The notes under the pieces: generated by a model
Told to the model about the DNA's origin: nothing
The model's input: only the letters and a program-made list of their open reading frames with translations
Databases searched by the model: none
Assembly: GCA_025765595.1 (NCBI GenBank)
Contig: JAIVFH010000049.1
Coordinates: forward strand, 124,001-188,000
Origin: Obelidium mucronatum
Lineage: Eukaryota; Chytridiomycota; Chytridiomycetes; Chytridiales; Chytriomycetaceae
Direction of reading: 5' to 3'
Length of the DNA stretch: 64,000 nt
Translations under genes and position numbers: made by a program
Shown: positions 9,431-20,500 of the stretch, piece by piece
Layout of the letters: each line of letters starts with the position of its first letter
How positions within the stretch are numbered: position 1 is the stretch's first letter

Positions 9431-12073
9431 AACTCACCACCAAAGAACATTCCATCTTCACATTGCGCAACAACAGATCCATTCACAATGACTTGCAACG
9501 TTCCCGAAAGAACAAAAAACATTTCCGATGACTTTTCCCCTTGGTGGAAAATAAAGTCACCCGGAATAAAGAAACTTGGCAACAGGGCGGACGCAAGTTT
9601 CCCGAGGAATAGGTCATCGCGGCCATCCCCCATATTTCTTTTCAAAAATGGCACCTTTTCGAGAAGTCTTTTGCAGTTGAAGCTTGCCACTTCCTGGATG
9701 TTAATTAAATTACCAAAAGAAAATATGTTTGGGAAGAAGGGAAAAAACCCCCAACAACCACAAAAAAAAAAAAATAGAACTCACTCTGCGGAGAGATTCA
9801 TTCAGATCCCCTAATAAACTCAACTCTTCGAAATATTTTCCTGTGACGGGGGAATGTAGTGAGTGTCCTTTAGGTCCGTAACAAAGGATAGCAAAGGACA
9901 AAACCCCATGAAAAAAAAAAAAATAAAAAAAATAAAAAAATTCCTTACCACGATATTTAAATTCATAGTATTGCAAAAGTTTTTTCTTTGTGGATTTATC
10001 GATTTCTTTCCATGTAAGATACTCTTTCAACTCATCAATGCGTTGTCGATACAGTTTCCCAGGAGCATCAAATGAAATCGCAGCCGACGATATTAAACCG
10101 ACAATTGTAGCATATAATATTGCACCAAAAGCAATAAACACAAATGTAATAATCTGCTCGGAATTTGTTTCTGGCCTATAATCAAATGGGAAATTAGGCC
10201 CCAAAAAAAAAAAGATAAACACGTAACTTGAAAGTCAATTGAAGAATATTTCCAATAGCTTGCGATATCATCCAAATGTGTCGATCCACGTTTGTTGCTG
10301 CTCGAATTCCACCTGGAAACACGGCCCAATGCGAAAACTGTGTATCCCAACCAACGAAATCCTGTACTTTGCCCATAAAATACAAAACACACGCTTGTAC
10401 ATGAATAAACATGATCAAAACAGCGCCTATCGACATGATACGCGTCAGGATGGTTCCAATTCCAGCAATATTGCGAATTTCAATTGCTATGGATTCGCAG
10501 AACGTATTCTGGCTCATCATTGAGGGGAGTCGAATTACTCGAAAGATGATTAGCAAGGATAAGGGAAAGTATAGTAGCTCGTTTTGAATAAGTTCTGGCC
10601 ATGGGACCATTGTGATTAAGTCGATCAAGATATAGTGCTTGATGTAATATCTTTGCCATTGTGATAGTTTTCGCGGCGACCGGTAGTGCTGGCTGGATTT
10701 GATGGGTTCCAAGGGTGGAGTAAAAAAGTTGAGTAATGAGTCCAATACGAGCATCGCTGAAATCCTAAGACAAAATAGTATAGGTTCTTTGAGGAAATTT
10801 TTGATGCGGAGTTGTTGGTGCTCACCCCCAGGCCAGGTTTGATTGGAAACTTCCTGATTGGTTTTTATAGGCAGCGTGATATGGAATAAAAAAAATTGAA
10901 ACGAAATACGCGACTTTTTTTTGTTTTTTTTTTTTTGTTTGTTTGAAGATTTTAATTTATATATTGGAGAGTGTTTCCCATTGCATGGAACTTACCAATT
11001 ATTGCCAGATTTAAAATGGAAGCAAACGGGGAGTGAATATGGATGCCACTGGAGAAAATACTGGACGTGCCTCGCTCATCACACAAAATATCATAAGATG
11101 TAGCCGCACCCAATTTTGCGGATGAAAACAAAAGTTTTTGAATCCATGTTTCTTCTTGCTGATCAGCTGCGCCACCACCCTCCGAATAAGTATCCGCCAC
11201 GAAAACTGCTGGCGAATTTGCATTCTTCATTGTCTCTTCGGTCGCGAATACCTTGATAATGTTCTTGTCGACAGCCCCGCTGGTTCCAATTGGAGGCGAA
11301 ACATCCGCGCAGAAGGAGTACGTGGACAGCGCGCGATCGGAAGCGCGCTCGCTTCTTTGTTTTGCTTTTGCCTTCACGAGCTGCGTCGCGCTGCGCTCAG
11401 GCCGGAAGCGGCCGTGGCGCCGCAGCGACGCCGAGCGCGCCGGGCGCAGCGGCGGCGGCGGCGCCAGCAGGTCCGGCGTCGACGCCTGCGCGGGCGGCCG
11501 CGGCAGCGTCACGGTCGCCGAGTATTCCTTCGAGTCCCAAATGATTCCAAAGCCAAAGCGGTCTGCGGGGAACACTCCCGGGGTCGGAACACTGGACTTC
11601 GGCGACACGTCGCTGCTGGGGCTGTGCGTTTCGGACGCGATCGGCGGCTGCACAATCTGTTCAGAATGCAACACATTGATCGATCCTTGAGACAACACTT
11701 CCAGAACGGGGTCGTGGTACTGATATCGATTAAACGAAGCCTCCATACTGGGTTTTGGTGAAGCAAATGATAAACTGGCGGATCTTGCAAAAGAGTCTGT
11801 AGATAGTTCCACTTCAAGTCTGCGTTTGGACGGGATATATTCAGCCTTCTTTTCTGTTCCAACTGAAAGTCTGGTGGGCGTTTCTTTCAAGGGAACGCCG
11901 ACTCCAAGCTGAACACAAAACTCTGTCAATTTGTTGATACGCGTTACTCCAGAAATCACTTGAGATTGAAGACTGGCAACGTTGCTTTGAAGTAATTGCA
12001 GATTGCTTTGAAGCTCAAAAGCTTCCCGGGCTAGAAGCGCCAGCAAGTTTGGTGCGTTGGGCGGGATCGACAT
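9114..12073 (-). CDS. HCN/CNG-type cyclic-nucleotide-gated channel A
   Basis: Seven exons: 12073-10996, 10913-10826, 10764-10228, 10175-9949, 9840-9785, 9693-9438 and 9325-9114. They sum to 818 codons with consistent phases. The N-terminal 340 residues are disordered apart from a coiled segment (QSNLQLLQSNVASLQSQV). Six membrane helices follow. S4 is weak (FRVIRLPSMM), S5 contains HVQACVLYFMG, and the pore reads GNILQLTFKPETNSEQ where GYG would be expected. The C-linker (APGKLYRQRIDELKEYL, YEFKYRGKYFEE) and the cyclic-nucleotide-binding domain, with phosphate cassette FGEVALIANIPRTATV, are typical of HCN channels. By analogy with the Blastocladiella channel it may act downstream of guanylyl cyclase in zoospores; that is inference. 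Channel B lies just upstream in tandem. Confidence 0.85.
9399..9429. repeat. 31-nt adenine run in an intron of channel gene A
   Basis: An unbroken run of A (T on the coding strand) lies in the 9326-9437 intron, just after the splice donor. Several introns of this gene carry similar runs of 10-15 nt, so its length in the assembly should be treated with caution. Confidence 0.8.
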
Positions 12074-12171
12074 TCCAACAGTGGTTTTGGTTGTACTTGA
12101 AAATCTCAGGTAAAGGAAAAAAAAAATTAAAACTTGTTTTATTATTTACATTTCACTATTCTAGCCATCTT

Positions 12172-15100
12172 TTAGAATAAGTTGCTAAGACGTCGTGATT
12201 TTTTCGTTTCGATTGACTGGTTGTAGCTGGAAGCATAGTCTTCTGGAATGCCTTGCTCCATTCGGACCCGCATCATTCTTTCTTCATATATTTGGTCGAT
12301 CCGGTGGCGAATATCTTCAAATTCTAGGATAATTGCCTGAAAGTCCATTGCGGAGAGGCTGTATAGGTTGCACGCTGTTGCTGCTTGAACTGATGCCGTC
12401 CTTGGAATGTTGGCAATAAGCGCCACCTCTGGTTATCAGGCATTGTATTTAATAATCACGGGAACAAATTCAAAATTCGATAAAAATCAAACGAACCTCC
12501 AAAAAAGTTTCCATCGTCAAATGAGGCTACAATGCAACCGTTTACAATAATATTAACGGTTCCAGACAGAACAAAAAACATTTCAGTGGATCTTTCTCCT
12601 TGATTAAAAACATAGTCTCCTGGAACAAAAAAGACTGGGACAAGGGCCGTAGCAATTTTCCCCATGAAAATATCGTCCCGCCCATCCCCGCAATTTCTTT
12701 TCAAGAAGGGAACCTTTTCAATCAGTCTCTTGCAGTTCATCATTGATATTTCCTTTTTGTTTTTTTGGTTTTTTTTGCCAACGAATTAATGTCGACACCA
12801 ACAACAAAAACAAAAGTACCAGAACAAAAAAAAAAAAAAGTAAAAAACCCTACCCTTCTCAATGACTCATTCATATCTGCAAGCAAACTGCTTTCTTCAA
12901 AGTACTTTCCACGATACTTGAAATCGTAATAATCCAAGAGCTTCTTTTTCGTACGTTTGTCAATGTTTTTCCAGTTCAAATATTCCGTCAATTCGTCAAT
13001 TTTTTGACGGTATAGCTTCCCCGGTGCGTCATATGAAATCGCGGCGGAAGATATTAACCCGATTAAAGCCGCGTATAGGAACGCCCCGATTGTGCTGAAG
13101 AAGAACGAGGCAATTTGTTCAGAGTTTGTTCCTGCTCTGAAAGAAAAAGAAAAAAAAGAACAAAATTTAACAGAAATTGAGGGATATAATCAAAAAAAAA
13201 AGCTAATAAAAACCGGAATTCAAGAGGGAAGATATTCCCAATGGACTATACAACAAAAAAAATTGACGTTTAAAGACATACGTAAAAAAAAAAAAAACGG
13301 TTGGGAGGTTCAAATTACCTCAAGAACCATCCAGACATAACGATCCCCAGGCGGCGCCATCTCAATCCCTCCCGAATAAACACCCCAATGCTCGAAATGC
13401 TTCTCCCAATTCGAGAAACCATTCATTGCACCAATATGATACAAAACACACGCCTGAACATGGACAAAAATCACCAAAATCACACCGATAGAGAGAATCT
13501 GAGTTAATGAGTTTCCAAGTCCTCCCGTGTTTTGCAAACGCGTGTGAAAGTATTCAATCAATGGGTTCTGGGACATCATTCGAGGGAGACGGAACGTTCG
13601 GATGAGTGCGAGCATGCAGATTGGGAACAGGATGGATTGTGAGTCGAGGATTTCTGTCCATGGGATCTGTGGAGAAAAGGGTGGCATTCCTTGATAAGTA
13701 AAACTGGTATGGGGGGAAAAAAAATAATAGTAGGACTCAACTGCAGAAAAAACATCAATGAGACCATAATACTGAAGATAGAATCGTTGCCATTTTCCTA
13801 AGGGCTCAGGAATTCGAAGCTGTTTGCTGGACTTTCGTTGAGCCATTGGAGGTGTGAAGAAACTGACTATGGAATCTAGAACTAGCAAAGCTGATGCCCT
13901 ATTTTGAAGAATTTTAGCTTTTCTTTTTTTCTTTTTTCTTTTTTTGTTGGGACAAAAAACAAATGAACTCTTACGTGTACGTGATGGAAGAATATCCGTA
14001 ACTAAATCTTTCAAAATATGCCGCTCTGAAGGGCAAGTAGAAGATCAAAAAGAAATAGAAGACTGCATATAGAATATTTTGCCATAGATTGAGTGTTATT
14101 AAGAGTTTTAGAGAAACGATCAAGTCTCAACTTACATATCATCAGAATATTAAATATCGTTGCAAAAGGTGAGTTTGTGTGGATTCCGGTAAACTGAACT
14201 TCGCCACCTGCCTGACCCAAGTCTTCCGTCGATAGAAAGTAATCAAATCCACGATCTTCAAACATGGAACTAAACAAGACAAATTCCGTCCAGGTCTTTC
14301 TCCGAAAGGTATTCGCTTTTTTGGCTTTGTTTGGCTTTGGGACTTCACTCATCCTACGGGTAGTGGGTAGTGGGTTTCGTGATGCTGCTGCTGCTGCAAC
14401 TGCCGCCGCTGTTGCGACTGCAGCAGAAGACACTGGAGGAGGCATAAATCTTTCAACTACAATTCCTGAAGATTGTGACTCTTTTCGACTAGAGATCACG
14501 GACGCTTTGTCTGTGTAATAATCGCTTGGAGCCATAAACACTTCCTGTTTCTCAAATATTTGCCTTGTGGGAGCGAAATGTGTTGTGTTCTCTTTCTTTC
14601 CAAGATAATTCAAGTTCTTTTGCTCGGAATGGCCTGATTCTGAAGGAGCAACATCCATGGAGTAGGAGTTGGATTGGGATGTATTGTCATGTACCATATC
14701 GACGGAATGAATCACATTAAACAGCGGACTTCTACTCTGCTTTGTTGCTTCTTCTTCCGTTGCTAAAGTAGCTCCTATTGATTGCCTTCGGGATTGTGTC
14801 ATCTGCTGCTGTTTTTGTGGAATACTGTTGGTTGGGGGAAGTCGTGCGATATCCAAGTTATTCGCCGATGCAGCTCCCTGCTTCATATTTGAATCGGATC
14901 CCATCATGACGATCTTGCTGACCCATTTGCCGATACTTGTTGCTGACGGAGATACACTCGAATTTGTGTTATCCATTGATATGGATTCAATTGGAGGCTC
15001 AATTTTGCGGCGCATAGCTGCTATCAACGGTTCTGATTTTTCGAATTTTCCTTCATAACTTGTAGATTTGGCGCGTTTTACATTCACATCGAGAAGGAGA

Positions 15101-15963
15101 GCCTTCCTTGATGCGTTTTGGGACCCTCCTCCTGCTTTCAGGTAGTCTCGAGACTCCCATCGAACACCCAGATTCGGAGAGGGTGGTGCTTGCAGCTGCT
15201 GCTGTGATGGTGGACGAACACTCATTTGAGAAACTGTGCTTTTTGTTGTTCCTTCGCGTTTGGGCACTTTGCCTCGTTTCATTGAGATTGAATCAAATTT
15301 AGAATTTGCTTGTTGCAATTGAAGAACTGGTAACGCGGCTAGACTAACAGGTAAAGCTTGTACACTGACTTGCTCTGAGGCAACCTGTTTCGGATCGTGA
15401 TATTGATAGCGATCGTGTTGCGACTGCGCTGGCAAGACTATGAAAGAAGTTCCACTCTGAGATGTTTGTGCTGTAGAAGCCAACATTCCTGACGATGTTG
15501 TGTGGGGGGAAAGCACCGCCATACTGCTTCGCATGGAATCAGCAGGTGTTTCGATATCGACTTTACGCCCAGTTACAGTAACAGTTGGGCGTTCCGGAAT
15601 ACGATGTAGCTGACTCCTATGCCTTTCTGAATCAAGATCATAGCCTCCGCCCGCTGTTCCCGAACTCGCAAACCCACTGCTTCCCGACGAGGAAGACGTG
15701 TTGGACATGTTCACTTCAGGCTGATACGAACCAGCTTTGTTTGCCATTTCAACTAATCTGTTTATGCGAGTAACGCCAACTGATATTTGATGTTGCAAAG
15801 TTGTGAAGCTGTTTTGTAGTTGCTGTTGGATTCCGAGAATATTTGACTGCAGCTCCAACGCCTCTGAGGCAAACGGGTTCGGTATTACAGGAGAGTTTGT
15901 TGAGAAGCTGCTTGCATTGCTCTGGTGGTGGGGCACTGCAGTGGAGCGTGGGGGGAGAGCCAT
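12172..15963 (-). CDS. HCN/CNG-type cyclic-nucleotide-gated channel B, tandem paralog of A
   Basis: Nine exons: 15963-14136, 14062-13975, 13898-13742, 13666-13319, a 32-nt exon 13245-13214, 13136-12854, 12752-12497, and a last one 12428-12172 after a 68-nt intron. The total is 1083 codons. ATG 15963 is chosen by alignment with copy A, whose start is followed by the same EALELQSN..GVTRIN(R/K)L coiled segment. The serine/glutamine-rich cytoplasmic N-terminus (about 610 residues) keeps RYQYHDP and a second shared block (THSPFA-like) just before S1. S4 is FRLPRMM, and the 32-nt exon codes the pore part GNIFPLEF. The binding domain has GEVALIANIPRTASV. Exon sizes 256 and 283 (= 227 + 56 in A) show common descent, with two introns gained here and one absent. 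Confidence 0.85.
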
Positions 15964-16219
15964 TGAAGAGAGATTTTCCACCAGTGTCAATCTCTGCCAG
16001 CCAGTGAATAAAAATACATAACGGGCATATAACAGAGAAAGTTGATATCACGGGTTCGGTACTAGTTTCTTTTATTGCATGCACGTAGTTGTCGGAATGT
16101 TTTTGGATTATGGTCTAGCTGCACACGAAACCAGTTTTACTCTCTCATCGCATTTAACAGTTTCAGAGTTTTCTATATGATACAACCACGTTTTCATCAG
16201 TCCAACAGTCTGTCTTCAT

Positions 16220-16633
16220 CTAGAGCAACATACCAAACTTAAACTGTCCCTCAGCAATAACAAACGTCCATACATCATCGCAAAACCTGTAAATATGCAG
16301 TTTCCCCTATTTTCACAGTTGGAGTAAGACCAATAGTTGTATAGACTTCATGACGGTGTTGTTACGTACTTTGATTGTAGTCTTCGCCTTCACCTGTGTT
16401 CGAAGAGCCTCTGCCATGCTCGCATCAAACTACATTGATCAATAATTATACTTTTGAATTCTGTATTTACTTGCAAAAACGCTCTTAAACCAGTACCACA
16501 CCTGGTTAAGCATCGTTACTGCAACTTGGGGATCAATCGATCCTTCCTGAATCATTTCATCCAACGAGTCGCAAAGAGCTTGTCCGACGGAACTGTTTCT
16601 GTAGAATTGATAGGCGGCGTTGTTCTGAGCCAT
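16220..16633 (-). CDS. TOA2: Transcription factor IIA small (gamma) subunit
   Basis: Three exons, 16633-16502, 16429-16370 and 16306-16220, code 92 residues. The N-terminus (YQFYRNSSVGQALCDSLDEM, then EGSIDPQVAVTMLNQ) is the TFIIA gamma helical part. FDASMAEALRTQVKAKTTIK and YRFCDDVWTF form the linker and C-terminal beta-barrel part that contacts TBP and DNA. TFIIA gamma is usually about 105-125 residues; here it is a little short, mainly at the C-terminus, which ends GQFKFGMLL. The general RNA polymerase II factor stabilises TBP on promoters. Its start faces that of no close gene; MRPL16 ends 67 bp upstream on the same strand. Confidence 0.92.
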
Positions 16634-16700
16634 TACGATGTGTTTTTGGTATTATTATTCTTGTTATTTTTTTCTTCTTTATTTTTTAAGGAAGCTGAGA

Positions 16701-17497
16701 CTAAGCCACAGCGATTGCAGCTCTTTCAGCTCTCTCAGCTCTCCTAGACGCGAGCTTTTCCTTGAATTCAACATCCGCCAGCCTTTTTCTGATGAAATGC
16801 GGAAGACAACGAGGGGGAGTAACCTTCAACTGAGGCTGATAATTGTCTGACGTGTTTGCCTTTGATTCAATGATTTCTGTCCTCAAAGGCAAAGCCGCCG
16901 CAGCCACACGCATCGCTTCCAGTCCAGTTTCCCTTCGCGCACAGGAAACTTCAAGAACAACGCGACCCTTTGGCACCCACGAAACAAAAAACTCCACGCT
17001 TCCTTTTCCCTTTCCCATTCTGACTTCAGCCGGTTTTGACGTGACTGGACGATCCGTAAAACATTTGAGGTGGAATTGCGCACCCTTTTCCTCCTTGACA
17101 ACTCGACGCATGACAGTTCGCGCGGCGTCCATCTGTTTGTCTTGGATACGTCTGCAGGTGGAAAAAGAAAGAGAAAACAAAATAAGAACTGGCTTCGATC
17201 GCCAAACGATCATACTGACCCTCCTTCAACGACTCTGAGTCCAAAGTTGCCAAACAGCAGCGATGTTCCTCTTAACGAGCCCCCGCTGTGTGTTTTAAAG
17301 AAACCCTTTTGCATCTTCTTGTGGGCCATCCTCCGCGGCCGGAGTCCCACATAGGCAACTCCTCGAGTTTGTGTTTGAAGCACGGCGCTGGTCCTTGGCA
17401 GCGCAAAAGGGGAGAATGAGGCGAGAGGCGATCGCAGAAGTCCAAAGGCGAAAGGCGCTTTGGTTGTCGCCGCTTGAAGCGGTGCAAAGAACGACAT
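16701..17497 (-). CDS. MRPL16: Mitochondrial large ribosomal subunit protein uL16m
   Basis: Two exons, 17497-17220 and 17151-16701, code 242 residues. The N-terminus is basic, aromatic and without acidic residues, as expected of a mitochondrial presequence. The body carries L16 landmarks: RRMAHKKMQKG, CFTDRPVTSKPAEVRMGKGK, then FFVSWVPKGRVVLEVSC and EAMRVAAAALPLRTEI. The charged C-terminal tail (ERAERAAIAVA) is a lineage extension. uL16 sits at the peptidyl-transferase/tRNA elbow of the large subunit. The ATG at 17497 is chosen because an upstream in-frame TTG would add a lysine-rich stretch that does not resemble a presequence. Confidence 0.92.
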
Positions 17498-17574
17498 GTT
17501 TTTTTTTTGCACTTTTTTGTTCAAAATCTTAAAATAATTCTTTTAATTAATAAACAAAAAGACAAAGAAGACAT

Positions 17575-20500
17575 TTAAATGTTCCCCCGTCCCCGTCGCG
17601 AATTCTTTTCGAGATAAACCTGCTTCTCGACAGGTCGCACCCAGTCCAGCGCCGCTCTACGTCTTGCATCAGTGTTGGGTGTGAGCTAAAAAACGCGTTT
17701 TAATAAATAAAGAACAGTGCTTTGAATAAAGACGAAGAGCTTACCACGTTCGTTTGATCAAGGGCCATGGATGTTCGGTTGACATACCACTTTTTGGCTT
17801 TCTGAGTAACTTCCTTGGGAAGAGCTGGTGGCCGAACCACAAAAGAGCTTATATCGGGAAGACTTGTATTCGGCTAAAGTAGGAAATGGGATAAATGGGT
17901 GGATCTAATTTGCATACACTCAAATCTTACCGTCAGTGGTGGAACAAACTGTAACTCCTGAGATGGCATATCCAAGCTAACCCGAATGATTGGTATGTAA
18001 ATTTTCCACAGATCTAAGTCAGAGTTCATTGACGCGTCCGATGGTCCCTTCACAGCTAAAAGCCCTTCAATCGAATTATCGGCCCGAGCAAACACCTTCA
18101 ACCCATCTGCTAATTGCGACTCTGGAGATAATATGTTTGTCTTGATTCGAATCGGAATAATTCTTGCTTCCATATGAGTCCTGGTTCTGACATGAACGTA
18201 ATGAACATCCTCTCCAACTTTGAGTCCTTTAGCAATGACAGCAAACTTTTGTTTTGTCCGCGGCTTAATGACGACATTGACGGGAGAGAACGTAAACGCC
18301 GTCTTTTCGGAAGCCATTTCAATGTCCTCTTTGGCTTCTCTACCCATCACATCAGTCATTACCAAGTCAATCATGGTATCTCCACAATTTTCAACCTCAA
18401 AATACTTTCTCACTCGCTGCCCCTGAATCACCTTCGTAAAGTTAACAAATATAGTTGGGGTCTTCGGAATCAAGTTTCCGTGCTCGTCATAAACTGGATC
18501 TGTATCTTCTTCTGTCTCCATTTCAACGTCTCCGTCTGCCGATGGTGCGAATCGGAATTCGCATTTGCCTCCAATTGATTCTAAAGCCACAAATCCAAAT
18601 GGTGGGACTTTTTTCGCATTCGGTGGTTTATCAAGGTTGATAAACTCAAGCTGGGCTTTTGCTTGTTCTGACATTGAATGTGGATTACAAATTACTTTGA
18701 TGACTTGCTCTTGCCCAGGCTCCAAGGTAATCTCACTACAATGGTTATACAGGGAGAGGTTACTATTTTAACAATGGTTGCAAAATAGCACTTACTCGAG
18801 ACACGCCTCCTCTACTGAAAACGTTTCCGACCCCGAAACAGAAACGCAGAATTTAACGACAACCAAAGAATTATTCGTGGCCGTAATGGTTTGGAACTCG
18901 GCTGCTCCAACTCCTACAATCCCAAAATTGACTTTATCAGTGCTCAAAGCTAGGGAGGGTTCGACGCCCGTTCCAACAAGTGTGAGCAAGAAATTTTTCT
19001 CATCAGTCTCTAGTGCACAATCCACGGAATATTTGATGCCGATTTTCGGGTGGAAGTGGATGGGAACACTGACATTGGCTCTGGGTTTTGCGGTTCCCTA
19101 TTAAAAGTTAACAAAAGTTGCAAACATAAAGAGAAAAAGGAGAGCTACCGAAAAAATCGACTCTCCACGGTCGAAAAAGAAGATGTCTTTAAAGTTCGGA
19201 TCAACTGTGAATTTATAGGCCAAAGAACGACGAACAGGATTTCTAAATTCCAAATGAGTAGTTCCTTGAAATAATCTTCTCACGGGCTCAAACTCAATTG
19301 GTTGAGAAAAGTCCAAGGTATCAGGTTCCTGATAGAAACGAAGGTTAAAAATGGTCAAAGTCAAAATAAAGAAATTACATCAATCAAAGTAGCTAATAAG
19401 TCCACGTCCAGCTCAGACAATAGTGCGAGTGGAGACGTGATTTTCAAATGGTCTTTAACACTCATACTAGATGCAAGCTCTCCTCCCTCTTCCACATCAA
19501 CAACTTTGAGTTCTATACGGAACTCTTTTACTGATCGTGGTGCAACAGTGGTCTTTACAGGAAAGACGGTGAATTTGCTCTGCAAATAGCCGTTAATGCT
19601 TGTACTTTCATATTGAATACTACATGGGTATTGCTTACCCCATCCGACAGCTTTGCATTCAAGGAAACTTTGAAAGAGTTGCGGTTGTATAAACAAATGT
19701 TCATACTAGCTCCGTTTTCGTATCCAACTTCCCCATAATCTAAATGTTTCACCATGTCTGATTCTTCATATTGGCTCTCCCCCTTTTTGATGCTCGCATA
19801 TTTGACGGTAGAAATCAAAACAATGTCATGAATGTTGAACTTAAAAGTAACCGGGATAGAGTAGCTTCCGGTTTCTGCATCACCGCCCAAAGTTCTCAAA
19901 TCCAACATACACTTTGTCGCAACTTTACTGCACCATTTCTCTAACTGCGTAGACTCTACTTCATCGCTGCTATCTTTTTCGGATAGCGGGGACTTAATAG
20001 TGACAGTAAAGTCAGATGAGCTTCGAGCGGCAATATCTGTTGGGTGTGCAGTCTTGTTGCCAGCAATGTCTATCAATTCGGGATCCACAAACGCGTATTC
20101 CTCGGCCATCATTTTAGATTCCACTGATATCGCATAAATGCAGTCATTGTGTATTGTGAGCTTTTTGTCGACTTGATCACCAACAAAGATTGTCCCAAAG
20201 TTAAGAACCGTTGGGATGGATTCTTTGTGAAATTTGTAGAGGGCGCCTATAAAAAATCAAAGCATTGATTAAAATTTATGCACCTTTGGGCAACTTCTGT
20301 ACCTGTTCCTTTGATGAGAATCGTTTTTTTGTCCAGCTGGGTTTTTATAAACAGAATTGTCGAGTAATCCATGACATTATCTGGTTTGAAAACCAGGGAA
20401 ACTTCAACAGAGGCACCTGCGACAATTTTCCCGCTGATTAGTTCCTCATTTTCAAAGTAGATATTTCCCGAATAGTCCCATCCAGTTTCAAAGTCATAAC

